Shown here in pieces: positions 50,885 to 60,521 of a DNA stretch of 64,000 bases. Under the pieces are notes generated by a model. The model saw nothing but the letters and a program-made list of their open reading frames with translations, did no database searches and was not told the origin of the DNA. Each line of letters opens with the position of its first letter. Positions within the stretch are counted from its first letter, which is position 1. Location: positions 1 through 64,000 of the forward strand of contig CAJXLK010000009.1 of the NCBI GenBank assembly GCA_913055635.1, given 5' to 3'. The position numbers were made by a program, and so were the translations under genes. Source of the stretch: an uncultured Bacteroidota bacterium. Its GTDB lineage: Bacteria; Bacteroidota; Bacteroidia; Bacteroidales; UBA12077.

Positions 50885-52831
50885 ATGAACGCTAACAAGA
50901 TGAGCCAAATGAACTATTCGGTACTTCTGGTCGACAACCAGGCTGAATCGCTTCAGCAGAGCACCCGTGAACTCAAGGAGCGCGGGCTGAATATCATTGG
51001 TTGCCTGAATTATGAAAAGGCCTGTGAGCTTTTAAAGATCGACGGGAGCATTCACGTGGTGCTTTCCGAATGGAGCCTGCCTGTGCGGGAAGGATCAGAC
51101 CAAAAGATTGAAGGCCTGGAGATCTTCCGTAATTTCATGGCCCTGAGGCATGAGGTCACCCTGTTCCTTTATACCCACATCACCGACAGCCAGATGCTGA
51201 CCAGTGGGGGGATCATCAACGGATATTTTTTCAAGGGGGAAGATGTTTACGACGACATTGTTCGTAAGATCAAGGCTGAAATGCGCGACAAGCGCAGTGC
51301 ACCTTTTTATGAACGGTTGGTGGAATACGCCAAAAAGGCAAAAGATTCGTGGCATACCCCGGGGCATGCTTCCGGCAACTCGGTAAAAAATTCCCCGTAT
51401 GTTCGCAGTTTTTACGATTTTTTCGGAGAAAACCTCTTCACTGCGGATGTCTCGGTTTCGGTGCCCGAGCTGGATTCGCTGCTGCATCCGAATGGGGTAA
51501 TCAAGGAAGCCCAGGAGCAGGCAGCCCGTGCCTTCAACGCCCGGTATACTTTTTTCTCCACCAATGGCACTTCAACCTCCAATAAGGTATTGATCCAGAC
51601 CCTTTTAAAACCAGGGGATACCATTTTGCTCGACCGCAACTGCCACAAATCGGTGCATTATGGGATGATCATTTCCGGGGCCGAGCCCATCTATCTGATG
51701 CCTTCTGTCAACAACAAATACGGCATTTTCGGGCCGATCCCTAAAAAACGGATCATCGAAGCCATGGACGATGCCCTGGCCCGCAAAAAGAAGCTCAAAG
51801 CCATTATCCTGACCAACTGCACCTACGACGGGCTGATCTACGACATCGAGGACATTGTCAAAGAAGCCCACAGCCGCGGCATTAAAGTGATTGTGGACGA
51901 AGCCTGGTTTGGCTATGCCAATTTTCACCGTGAATTTTACCCTTCAGCCATGGCAGCCGGTGCCGATTATGCCACCCAATCCACCCACAAAACCATGAGT
52001 GCTTTTTCCCAGGCCTCGATGATCCATGTAAACGATTCGGACTTTGAGGACATCCAGGATTTCTTCATGGAGAATTTCAACATGCATGCCTCCACCTCAC
52101 CGCAGTATCCGATGATTGCCTCCCTGGATATTGCCCGCAAACAAATGGTGATGGAAGGTTACACCCTGTTGCAGCGGGTATTGGAATTATCCGATCTGCT
52201 GAGAAAATCGATCAATTCGCTGAAAAAATTCAGGGTACTTGACCTTCCCGACATGATTAGCCCGGAAATCAAACAAGACAACATCCGGCTGGACCACACC
52301 AAAATTACCATCGACATCAGCCAATCGGGGTATTCGAGCAAAGAAATCGAACACATCCTGCTGACCAAGCACAACATCCAGATTGAAAAATCAACTTTTA
52401 ACACCATCACCATCCTCCTAACGATTGGAGCCACATATTCGCGCATCAACCGCCTGTACCTGGCCCTGGAGAACATTGAAAAACGCACGGGTAACCGCAG
52501 GGCCAATGGCAGCGAAAAAATCCTGAAAAAATTCAACCTGGAAGTCTCGCCCATCCGTTTCCGACCACGTTTCAGCTTTTATGCCGACACCGAGGAACTG
52601 CCCCTTGAAGACACAGAAGAGCGGATTTCGGCCCGCATGGTAACTCCATATCCGCCTGGCATACCATTGCTGGTGCCCGGACAGATCGTCACCCAAAAGA
52701 TCATCAGCACCCTTCAGATGTACCGCAACTACGGAATTGAAATACATGGGCTGGAAAGCGGATTGATCAAGGTCTTAACAAAGCAGGAGGAAGAACGACT
52801 CAACAACCGGGGTTTCAACATTGATGATTAA
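50885..52831 (+). CDS. PLP-dependent fold type I enzyme of the Orn/Lys/Arg decarboxylase family
   Basis: This is likely an amino-acid decarboxylase or a related PLP enzyme. An N-terminal receiver-like wing (VLLVDNQAES, then the alternating strands) precedes the PLP domain, which begins at DSWHTPGHASGNS; the PLP lysine is in STHKTMSAFSQASMIH, at Lys369 from the 50885 start. A C-terminal domain ends the chain. The start at 50885 is the first ATG after a -7 box; 50900 and 50909 are alternatives, and the frame is open from 50822. The NhaC-like antiporter gene follows after 35 bases, a pairing that could serve pH homeostasis, which is inference. Confidence 0.78.
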   Translation: MNANKMSQMNYSVLLVDNQAESLQQSTRELKERGLNIIGCLNYEKACELLKIDGSIHVVLSEWSLPVREGSDQKIEGLEIFRNFMALRHEVTLFLYTHITDSQMLTSGGIINGYFFKGEDVYDDIVRKIKAEMRDKRSAPFYERLVEYAKKAKDSWHTPGHASGNSVKNSPYVRSFYDFFGENLFTADVSVSVPELDSLLHPNGVIKEAQEQAARAFNARYTFFSTNGTSTSNKVLIQTLLKPGDTILLDRNCHKSVHYGMIISGAEPIYLMPSVNNKYGIFGPIPKKRIIEAMDDALARKKKLKAIILTNCTYDGLIYDIEDIVKEAHSRGIKVIVDEAWFGYANFHREFYPSAMAAGADYATQSTHKTMSAFSQASMIHVNDSDFEDIQDFFMENFNMHASTSPQYPMIASLDIARKQMVMEGYTLLQRVLELSDLLRKSINSLKKFRVLDLPDMISPEIKQDNIRLDHTKITIDISQSGYSSKEIEHILLTKHNIQIEKSTFNTITILLTIGATYSRINRLYLALENIEKRTGNRRANGSEKILKKFNLEVSPIRFRPRFSFYADTEELPLEDTEERISARMVTPYPPGIPLLVPGQIVTQKIISTLQMYRNYGIEIHGLESGLIKVLTKQEEERLNNRGFNIDD

Positions 52832-52866
52832 CAGGCAGGCCTTCAAGCACCAACCCGACCATTGAC

Positions 52867-54366
52867 ATGGAATATGGCATTCTTTCGCTGATACCCGCTT
52901 TGATCACCATCTTGGTGGCCCTGGTCACGCACCGGGTTGCCCTGGCGCTTTTCCTTGGTGTATTGGGCGGTGCCCTGGTGGTATCGGGCTTTCAATTGGT
53001 GGGATGGGCCCGTGAAAGTTTTCATTATCTGGCAGAAGCATTCACCGAACCGGAGCGTCTTAAAATTGTTGCCTTTGTATTGTTAATCGGGGGGATGCTC
53101 GAAGTGATTTCCCGCAGCGGGGCCTATTCCACATTTGCCCATGCCCTGGGCAAAAAACTCAATTCTCCCCGCAAATCGCGGGTTTCAACCTGGGGGCTAA
53201 GCATGTGCCTGTTTTTCGACGATTACGCCAACGTACTGATTTCGGGGGCTTCCATGCGCCAGATCAACATGAAAAACGGGGTGACCCCTGCTATGCTGGC
53301 TTATATTGTAGACGTTGTGGCCATCATGGCCAGCATCATGATCGTCTCTACCTGGGCCTCCTTTGAAGGTTCGGTCATGGCCCAGGCCGGCCGAAGCATT
53401 GGCCTGGAGCGGAGCATCACAGCTTTTTTTATCGACTCCCTGCCCTACCATTTCTACACGTTTTTGGCCATCCTCATGGCTTTGGTCGTCGCCTACACCG
53501 GCCGTTGGTTTGGTTACAGGGCCGACCAGGCAACCTACCACCTCAATGAAAAAAATGAGGCCGCCAACCCCCACTCTAAAACAAGGCATTTACTGGTTCC
53601 CGTCGTCTCACTGATCGCTTTTGCCGTTAGCGGGCTGCTGATCAGCGGAACTTACGTGCTTCATCAGCAGGGAGCCCCCATCACCCTGATCAACATCCTG
53701 GGCTCGGCCCCTTCGGTTGAAATCCTGATCATCTCCACTTTGCTGGCCCTTCTTTTAACGGTGATCCTGCTGAGAAAAGACCGGGCACTCCGATACACAG
53801 ACATGGGCCGGGGCTTTATCAAAGGCTTGGGTGAGATGGGCGGGGTTAGCCTGGTCATCCTTCTGGCCGGGGCCCTCTCATCCACCTCCCTTGATTTGGG
53901 CACCGGCCACTATATCACCCGGGGCATCTCCTCCTTTCTGACTCCTTCAGTGGTCCCCCTGCTGATCTTTGTGGTCTCCATGCTGATCACCGTGGCCACC
54001 GGATTCAGCTGGAGCTCCATGGCCATCGTCATGCCCATCGCCTTCCAGATGACCACCGCTGCCGAGATGAGCCAGATGATACCGGTGGTCTCAGCAGCCG
54101 TCATCTCCGGGGCCGTATCCGGCGAACACATCATCCCCTTCAGCGAAAAAGCCGTTATGTCAGCCGCCGCCTGCAAAATACAACCGGTTTACCACATCAA
54201 AACCCAAATATTGCAGTCGGCCTCCGTCTTCCTGGCTGCCTGCCTGGGATACCTGTTAATAGGCCTTTACCACTCATGGCTTGCCGCTATCCTTGTCCCC
54301 CTTGCACTCCTTTTGCTTACCCACTTCATCTTTGCCAAGCCAAACACCCGGGCCGTGATAAAATAA
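52867..54366 (+). CDS. NhaC-like Na+/H+ antiporter family transporter
   Basis: The 499-residue protein has about 12 membrane helices. Motifs such as SMCLFFDDYANVLISGASMRQI and MLITVATGFSWSSMAIVMPIAF, named here by their cores FFDDYAN and TGFSWSSMA, fit the NhaC/ArgT-type Na+/H+ antiporter family, as does SGEHIIPFSEKAVMSA. It probably exchanges sodium for protons, although related members carry amino acids or organic ions. It follows the PLP decarboxylase-like gene closely and may share its transcript. Confidence 0.8.
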   Translation: MEYGILSLIPALITILVALVTHRVALALFLGVLGGALVVSGFQLVGWARESFHYLAEAFTEPERLKIVAFVLLIGGMLEVISRSGAYSTFAHALGKKLNSPRKSRVSTWGLSMCLFFDDYANVLISGASMRQINMKNGVTPAMLAYIVDVVAIMASIMIVSTWASFEGSVMAQAGRSIGLERSITAFFIDSLPYHFYTFLAILMALVVAYTGRWFGYRADQATYHLNEKNEAANPHSKTRHLLVPVVSLIAFAVSGLLISGTYVLHQQGAPITLINILGSAPSVEILIISTLLALLLTVILLRKDRALRYTDMGRGFIKGLGEMGGVSLVILLAGALSSTSLDLGTGHYITRGISSFLTPSVVPLLIFVVSMLITVATGFSWSSMAIVMPIAFQMTTAAEMSQMIPVVSAAVISGAVSGEHIIPFSEKAVMSAAACKIQPVYHIKTQILQSASVFLAACLGYLLIGLYHSWLAAILVPLALLLLTHFIFAKPNTRAVIK

Positions 54367-54644
54367 ACCCAATCATCCCCTAAAAACAGTCCTTTCAACC
54401 CGTAAATGCCAATGAACCAGTACCCTTAAACCGCCATGGCCATGATGTATAAGGCCCTTATAACCTCAATGCCTGCCTCCTTTGTTTAAAGGCAATCCTT
54501 AACTCATCCAACATTTAAAATTTAAGTGGACAAAGTGGAAGGCCGGTTGCACAAAACGAAGGATTATTTAGAATAAACAAATCAATCCCCCGGCTGTTTA
54601 CAACAAATAAACACCAGCTCTTCTCATACCAAAGTCCCTGAAGC

Positions 54645-55130
54645 ATGAAAACGATATGGATCACCCTGACAACCCTGCTCATTGGAGCCGCGCTGCAGGC
54701 TCAGGAAATCAAAGTTTACGAAAGCTTTGACAATTATCAGTTCCACCTGGAGAAGAACAACGACACCACCTATGTGATCAATTACTGGGCCACCTATTGT
54801 GCGCCATGTGTGAAGGAGATGCCGGTTTTCAACCGGCTTAGCCGCGCTTATCAGGACAGGCCGGTCAAGATTTTGCTCACCAGCCTGGATTTTGCCAGCA
54901 ACATGCGGCAACGGGTGCAAAAATTCATTCAAAAACACGAGGTTCGCCCGGAAGTGGTTATACTGGATGATCCCCGAAGCAATGCATGGATCAACCAGGT
55001 CAGTCCCGAATGGTCAGGAGCCCTGCCGGCCACACTGATCTATAACCGCAAATCAAGATCATTCTATGAAAAAACCTTCACCTATCCTGAACTCAAAAAT
55101 ATTATTGAATCCAAAATCTCTGAATTATGA
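54645..55130 (+). CDS. Exported TlpA-like thioredoxin-fold protein
   Basis: This 161-residue protein has a signal peptide (about 19 residues) and a thioredoxin fold with the redox motif CAPC in WATYCAPC. It is shorter than the DUF4369 pair upstream and has no N-terminal domain. It shares an ATGA stop-start overlap with the next gene, so the two proteins are made together. A role in periplasmic disulfide chemistry is likely. Confidence 0.85.
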   Translation: MKTIWITLTTLLIGAALQAQEIKVYESFDNYQFHLEKNNDTTYVINYWATYCAPCVKEMPVFNRLSRAYQDRPVKILLTSLDFASNMRQRVQKFIQKHEVRPEVVILDDPRSNAWINQVSPEWSGALPATLIYNRKSRSFYEKTFTYPELKNIIESKISEL

Positions 55131-55732
55131 AAAAAACAGCGTTGACCTTTCTATTTGGGTTGTTGCTCATCCCCTTTGCCATGGGCCAGGGGTATGACAT
55201 CGGCGATGAAGCCATGAACTTTAAGTTGAAAAATGTGGATGGCTCATATGTATCTCTGTCCGATTACCAGGATGAAAAGGGGGTAATTGTGATCTTTACC
55301 TGCAATCATTGTCCGTATGCACAGGCCTGGGAAGAACGGATCATTCAGATTGACCGTCAGTTCGACGACAAAGGCTATCCGGTGGTAGCCATTCAACCCA
55401 ATGATCCGGAGCTACAGCCCCAGGACTCCTATAAGAACATGCAAAAACGGGCCCGGGAAAAAAATTATCCATTCCCCTACCTGTTTGATGAAACCCAGGA
55501 GGTATACCGCACTTACGGGGCAGAACGTACTCCGCATGTATTCGTCCTGGAAAACCAGTCGGGCGATTTTATCGTTCAGTACATCGGGGCGGTTGACGAC
55601 AATTACAAAAATCCGGACCAGGTCAAAGAAAAATACCTGGCCAGTGCCGTTAAAGCCCTCCTGGGCGATTCCCGGCCTGACCCGCAGAAAACCAAGGCCA
55701 TCGGCTGCTCAATCAAGGATAAAAGCAAATAA
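55127..55732 (+). CDS. Exported AhpC/TSA-type redoxin with CxxC
   Basis: The 201-residue protein has a signal peptide and a peroxiredoxin/redoxin-like fold; the motif CNHCPYA gives a CxxC at the active position. Family members reduce peroxides or act as thiol reductants. It is translationally coupled to the preceding thioredoxin-like gene, suggesting a reductant-enzyme pair. A transcript terminator follows directly. Confidence 0.82.
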   Translation: MKKTALTFLFGLLLIPFAMGQGYDIGDEAMNFKLKNVDGSYVSLSDYQDEKGVIVIFTCNHCPYAQAWEERIIQIDRQFDDKGYPVVAIQPNDPELQPQDSYKNMQKRAREKNYPFPYLFDETQEVYRTYGAERTPHVFVLENQSGDFIVQYIGAVDDNYKNPDQVKEKYLASAVKALLGDSRPDPQKTKAIGCSIKDKSK

Positions 55733-55760
55733 AGGCTTCTCCAAACCCTTATCAAAAAAA

Positions 55761-55794
55761 GACCGGAAGTTGTTTACCTTCTTCCGGCTTTTTT
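55761..55794 (+). terminator. Intrinsic terminator after the redoxin pair
   Basis: CCGGAAG (55763-55769) pairs with CTTCCGG (55781-55787), followed by a run of T. It lies 29 bases after the redoxin stop. Confidence 0.75.
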
Positions 55795-55873
55795 ACCTAC
55801 AAGCATTCCGCCAGAATTTTCCTTCCAGTGCTTGTATTCGTATTTTAGTATAATGAACCGCATAAAGCCATAA

Positions 55874-56086
55874 CTGGTTTGCTTTGCTGTTTTTGACGAC
55901 TATTTCCTGCCCGGGGTACTCATCGTGATCATGTTTGGGATCGGCCTGCAGAACAGTGCATTAGCCATTTACGTAGCCACCTCACTGCTGGAATAGCATC
56001 AAATGGCCATGGTGGCCGTCATTTACAGTTCATTCACCTTCTTTTCCACCCTCTCGTTTGGATACCTGGCCAAAAGGTTCGGATAA
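55874..56086 (+). pseudogene. Relic of a bile acid:sodium symporter (BASS) family transporter
   Basis: One frame, with an internal TAG at 55994-55996, reads FDDYFLPGVLIVIMFGIGL then QNSALAIYVATSLLE, stop, then HQMAMVAVIYSSFTFFSTL. The first part resembles a BASS N-terminal helix, the rest the family's C-terminal helices, so the middle has been lost. The frame ends at 56084-56086. It is too short for a working symporter. It sits between a terminator and a palindrome array. Confidence 0.55.
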
Positions 56087-56100
56087 CACCAAGACACCAG

Positions 56101-56280
56101 GAAAATGACCCCGCTAAGCGGGGGTAAACAGAAAACGACCCCGCTTAGCGGGGGTGAACAGAAAACGACCCCGCTTAGCGGGGGTGAACAGAAAATGACC
56201 CCGCTAAGCGGGGGTGAATAGAAAATGACCCCGCTAAGCGGGGGTAAACAGAAAATGACCCCGCTAAGCGGGGTCAATAA
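56101..56280. repeat. Six-copy 30-bp tandem array of the CCCCGCTWAGCGGGG palindrome
   Basis: Six units of 30 bp run from 56101 to 56280. Each is built as GAAAA(T/C)GACCCCGCT, A or T, AGCGGGGGT, then AAACA or GAACA. The spacer between palindromes is nearly constant, unlike a CRISPR array. The array lies between a transporter relic and a lipoprotein gene. Confidence 0.95.
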
Positions 56281-56420
56281 AACACACAGCCTGAACCAAA
56301 ACATGTGCAAGAAACTACTATCCAAATGAAAAAAATCAAGCTATATTAGGGATTTTGATAAAAATACCTTAATTTGGAACCCTACTAGTTTAAACGTATA
56401 ACCCTTAAAAATCGTGATCG

Positions 56421-57269
56421 ATGAAAACCATGAAACGATATGCTTTCATTGCGACAATGGCTGTTTTGGTTATGGCCATTGGAATATCTTTCACCGGGTG
56501 TAAGAAGGCCCAGAAAGATGAAGAATCAGGGAAACAGAAGCAAAAGCAAGAGCAAATCACCAAATCCGATATAAAGGAAGATGTTAGTGAAGTGGTATAT
56601 CCATTGCCTTCTAACTTTGAGATTGCCCAGACCCTCAATGAAATTGGGGCCAGCTTCATCATCAGCCTGTCCAATGATGTGGAAAACGTAGGCAATTACG
56701 TAACCGAAGAAAAGCAGGCATTAAACCTGGGGGTATACAGTGCCGATCTGAGTTATGCCACCACTTACAACATGAAGCAGTATTCGATGGATTACATGGA
56801 TGCCAGCCGCAAACTGGTGGAGGAACTGGGCATCACCGGCGCCTATTCCCCGGAATTCATCGAAAAGATCAAGGACAATTTTGACAACAAGGACAAACTG
56901 GTTGACATGGTCACCAATTCTTTCTACAACACATACAAGTTCATGCGAAAGCAGGGCAAGGAAGAACTGGCCATGATGGTGGTAGCCGGCACCTGGATCG
57001 AAGCCATGTACATCACTACCCATGTCTCAGAAAACACTTACCACAATAAGAAGATCGTTGACCTGATCCGGGAACAGGAAAAGACCCTGAAAAAACTGAT
57101 CAATCTGCTCAAACCTCATCAGGGCAATGCCACCATTCAGAAGGTGATGAAGGACCTGCAGCCCATCTATGAAATCTATCAAAACCGGAAAGAGACCGGA
57201 TTCACCAAAAAGCAAGTTGAAAAAATTAAAACCCTCAGCGGTGAAGCCCGCAATCAAATTATTTCTTAA
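56421..57269 (+). CDS. Hypothetical lipoprotein
   Basis: The 282-residue protein has a lipobox (SFTGC, Cys27) followed by a Lys/Gln/Glu-rich linker and an all-helical domain, with GVYSADLSYATTYN and FIEKIKDNF among its visible blocks. No catalytic motif is recognised. It starts after the palindrome array and has a strong terminator of its own, so it is probably monocistronic. It may be a surface or periplasmic lipoprotein conserved in related bacteria. Confidence 0.7.
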   Translation: MKTMKRYAFIATMAVLVMAIGISFTGCKKAQKDEESGKQKQKQEQITKSDIKEDVSEVVYPLPSNFEIAQTLNEIGASFIISLSNDVENVGNYVTEEKQALNLGVYSADLSYATTYNMKQYSMDYMDASRKLVEELGITGAYSPEFIEKIKDNFDNKDKLVDMVTNSFYNTYKFMRKQGKEELAMMVVAGTWIEAMYITTHVSENTYHNKKIVDLIREQEKTLKKLINLLKPHQGNATIQKVMKDLQPIYEIYQNRKETGFTKKQVEKIKTLSGEARNQIIS

Positions 57270-57295
57270 TTTATTCCCGGTCATTTAAAGATCCC

Positions 57296-57327
57296 AAAGG
57301 TGCCTTTCCGGAAAGGCACCTTTTTTT
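57296..57327 (+). terminator. Intrinsic terminator after the helical lipoprotein gene
   Basis: Arms AAAGGTGCCTTTCC (57296-57309) and GGAAAGGCACCTTT (57310-57323) are perfect complements with no spacer, followed by T-run. Because the arms abut, the hairpin would open a small loop. Confidence 0.85.
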
Positions 57328-57389
57328 ATGGTTTCATCGAAATAAAAAATTCACTATTTTGGGAGGGCTAATCAAAAAGCAGATAATCG

Positions 57390-60300
57390 ATGAGTGAATC
57401 CATCCTTAACGCCCTAATTCATTTGTTTGCCATTGTGGCCAACATCCAGGCCAAAGACCTGACACAGGCGGAGAAAGACATTGTGCGGGATTATCTGGAG
57501 CGGTTCATCAACCAGGAATTGTTGGACGAATACCTGCGGGTATTTGACAATTACTTTGAGTTTTACCAGCGGGAACTGCGTGAAGATTCTGACACACCGG
57601 TCGAAAGCTATTCGCTGATATCCTTTCAGATCACCAATGTATGCCGGCAGATTAAGGGCGAGCTGCAGCGGGAAGAACGCATTGTGGTATTCATTCAGCT
57701 TTTGGAGTTCATATACAGCGATTTGGAGATCACCGACGGGGAGTTGCGTTTCATCAAGACTGTAGCCAACACTTTCAACATCAGCGAATCGGAATACAAC
57801 AATTGCAAAGCCTTCATCTTTGAAGGCAAGCCCGATAACATAGAAAAAGAGCGGGTGCTGCTCATTGACAATCAACGGCGGGAATGGTCGGAGAGTATGT
57901 ACTGGATGATGAAAAAGAAGACCCGCGACATCCACCACTCCCCCTACAAGCACATCTATAAGGAGAACCTTTACGGGCAGATCCTGTTTCTGCATCTGCA
58001 AAGCATCGACAGTTTTGTGTTCCGTTATTTCGGACAACTGAACCTTTATATAGAGGGGCATAAGATCATTCAGGGGCACTCTTACTTTTTCAAAAGCGGC
58101 TCGATCATTAAAGGCCCCAACATCACCCCCATTTACTTCCATGATGTGGTCTCGAAATTTCTGGAAGAACGAAGCCGCAGCAAGATCATCTTCAACACCT
58201 ACGACATCAAATTCACCTTCCGCAACAGTGAACATGGCATCAAGACTTTCAATGCCTCTGAGGAGTCGGGTCAGCTGATTGGGGTAATGGGAGGCAGTGG
58301 CGTGGGGAAGTCAACCCTTTTGAATGTACTTAATGGGAAGATTCCGCAGGACCAGGGGCGCATCACGGTCAATGGCTATGACATTCACAGCGACCGGGAA
58401 GAGCTGAAGGGGCTGATTGGGCATGTGCCCCAGGACGACCTTTTGATTGAAGAGCTGTCGGTTTATCAGAACCTGTATTACAACGCCAAATTGTGCTTCC
58501 GGGATTTCACCGAGCCGGAAATCCATCAAAAGGTGATGGATACCCTTGGTGTTTTGGATCTTGTAGAAATAAAAGATCTGAAAGTGGGCAATCCCATGAA
58601 GAAACTCATCAGCGGGGGGCAGCGCAAAAGGCTAAACATCGGGCTGGAGTTGATGCGTGAGCCCTATGTGATGTTTATTGACGAACCCACCACCGGCCTT
58701 TCCTCCATGGATTCAGAGAAGGTGATGTACCTGTTGAAAGAACAGGTCCTAAAAGGTAAATTATTGATTGTCAATATACATCAACCTTCCTCTGAAATAT
58801 ACAAGTTGTTCGACAAAATGTGGATCCTGGACCAGGGGGGATACCCCATTTACCAGGGCAATCCGATCGACGCGGTGGTTTACTTCAAAACCGTCGCCTC
58901 GCAGGTGAATGCCGCCGAAAGCGAATGCCCCCACTGTGGCAACGTCAACCCCGAACAGATCCTCAAGATCATAGAGGCCAGAAAGATAGACGATTACGGC
59001 AATCCCGCCAAAGAAAGAAAAACTTCGCCCGAAACCTGGTTCGACCGGTACCGGGAAAAGATCGAATCAACTTTCCAGCGGCAGGAAGCCCAGGGTGAGC
59101 TTCCCCGGATCAATTTCCACATCCCTTCCCCCTTTCAACAGTTCCGGGTATTCAGCATGCGCAACCTCCTGTCCAAACTGGCCAATCAACAATACATCAT
59201 CCTCAACCTGTTTGAAGCCCCGATTCTGGCGGTTATTCTCAGTTACTTCTCCAAATTCATGACCACCGAGGGCTACGTTTTCGCCCAAAACAAAAACCTG
59301 CCGGTATTCTTGTTCATGGCTGTAGTGGTGGCCCTTTTCATGGGCCTGACCGTAAGCGCGGAAGAAATCATCAAGGACCGAAAAATCCTGGAACGGGAAA
59401 GCTTTCTGAATCTGAGCTGGGTGAGCTACCTCAACTCCAAAATTTTCTACCTCTTCGGCCTCTCGGCCCTTCAAACCTTCACCTTTGTGCTGATCAGCAC
59501 CCAGATACTCGAAATCAGAGATATGCTGCTGCCCTACTGGCTCATCCTTTTCTCTACATCCTGTTTTGGCAACATGATTGGGTTAAACATCTCATCAGGC
59601 CTCAACTCGGTGATCACCATCTATATCCTGATCCCGCTTATCCTTGTGCCCCATCTGCTATTGGGCGGAGCCATGATCAACTTTGACGACCTGCACCAAA
59701 GCATTACCAATGAAAAACATGTACCCGTTATCGGCGATCTGATGGTTACCCGCTGGTCATATGAAGCCCTCAGTGTCTACCAGTTTAAGAACAACGAATT
59801 TGAAAAACGATTCTTCTCCTACGATAAAAAGATCAGTGAGGCCGACTACAAAACTTCCTTCCTTATCCCTGAACTGGAAGCCAAACTACAGGTGGTTCAA
59901 CGCAACATCAACAACAACGCCAACCTCGGCAAAACCCGCGAAGACCTTAGGATCATCAAAAACGAACTGGTTAAGCTTCAACAGGATGCCGGTAAACCGC
60001 CTTTTGAATACCTTTCCAGGCTGAATCTCCAGGAATTTGACCAGGAGGTGGTCACTTCCCTTCAGGATTACCTGACCTACATCCGCCTGTATTATTTGAA
60101 CGAAGGACGCGAGGCTTCCCGGCAACGCAGCGCCAAATACGACCAGCTGATCAATAAAAACGGAATTGAATGGGTGCGCCGCCTCAAAAAAAATCACCAC
60201 AATCAGCGGCTGGCCAATATCCTACAAAATACCAATGAGGTAAAGAAAATGCATGAAACCGACCAGGAGATCATCCAAAAAAAAGATCCGATCTTCATGG

Positions 60301-60521
60301 ATCCCCTCTCCGATATGGGGCGCGCTCATTTTTACGCCCCGGTGAAAATCATCAAAGGCTTCTCCATCGATACCTTTGCCTTTAACCTGATCATCATCTG
60401 GATCGGGGCAGCCATTTTATATTATACCCTTGTTTTTAGCATCCTCCGTAGGCTGCTCCAGTGGATTGACGGTTTCATCTCCAACCTGACCGCTTTCAAT
60501 CAACATGGAAGCAAACCTTAA
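57390..60521 (+). CDS. Giant ABC transporter with TerB-like N-terminus and ABC2-type membrane half
   Basis: The 1043-residue chain joins several parts. Residues about 1-150 are helical and acidic, resembling a TerB-like domain. A strand-rich region follows at 200-280. The ABC domain has Walker A GGSGVGKS (301-308) and an ISGGQ signature around 406, and a CPHC pair sits at 513-516. The C-terminal half (from about 580) has membrane helices of the ABC2/ABCG kind plus a long coiled stretch. It may export a lipid or polymer or act in stress, but the substrate is unknown. The next small gene follows 167 bases later. Confidence 0.78.
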   Translation: MSESILNALIHLFAIVANIQAKDLTQAEKDIVRDYLERFINQELLDEYLRVFDNYFEFYQRELREDSDTPVESYSLISFQITNVCRQIKGELQREERIVVFIQLLEFIYSDLEITDGELRFIKTVANTFNISESEYNNCKAFIFEGKPDNIEKERVLLIDNQRREWSESMYWMMKKKTRDIHHSPYKHIYKENLYGQILFLHLQSIDSFVFRYFGQLNLYIEGHKIIQGHSYFFKSGSIIKGPNITPIYFHDVVSKFLEERSRSKIIFNTYDIKFTFRNSEHGIKTFNASEESGQLIGVMGGSGVGKSTLLNVLNGKIPQDQGRITVNGYDIHSDREELKGLIGHVPQDDLLIEELSVYQNLYYNAKLCFRDFTEPEIHQKVMDTLGVLDLVEIKDLKVGNPMKKLISGGQRKRLNIGLELMREPYVMFIDEPTTGLSSMDSEKVMYLLKEQVLKGKLLIVNIHQPSSEIYKLFDKMWILDQGGYPIYQGNPIDAVVYFKTVASQVNAAESECPHCGNVNPEQILKIIEARKIDDYGNPAKERKTSPETWFDRYREKIESTFQRQEAQGELPRINFHIPSPFQQFRVFSMRNLLSKLANQQYIILNLFEAPILAVILSYFSKFMTTEGYVFAQNKNLPVFLFMAVVVALFMGLTVSAEEIIKDRKILERESFLNLSWVSYLNSKIFYLFGLSALQTFTFVLISTQILEIRDMLLPYWLILFSTSCFGNMIGLNISSGLNSVITIYILIPLILVPHLLLGGAMINFDDLHQSITNEKHVPVIGDLMVTRWSYEALSVYQFKNNEFEKRFFSYDKKISEADYKTSFLIPELEAKLQVVQRNINNNANLGKTREDLRIIKNELVKLQQDAGKPPFEYLSRLNLQEFDQEVVTSLQDYLTYIRLYYLNEGREASRQRSAKYDQLINKNGIEWVRRLKKNHHNQRLANILQNTNEVKKMHETDQEIIQKKDPIFMDPLSDMGRAHFYAPVKIIKGFSIDTFAFNLIIIWIGAAILYYTLVFSILRRLLQWIDGFISNLTAFNQHGSKP

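Noticed and set aside
56101-56280. CRISPR-like array of palindromic repeats
   Set aside because: The spacers between the palindromes are almost identical, not unique, and no cas gene is nearby. It is a tandem repeat.
56023-56325. Small minus-strand protein made of repeated PLSGVIF units
   Set aside because: The repeats are only a translation of the palindrome array; it has no start region, neighbours or conserved ends to support a gene.
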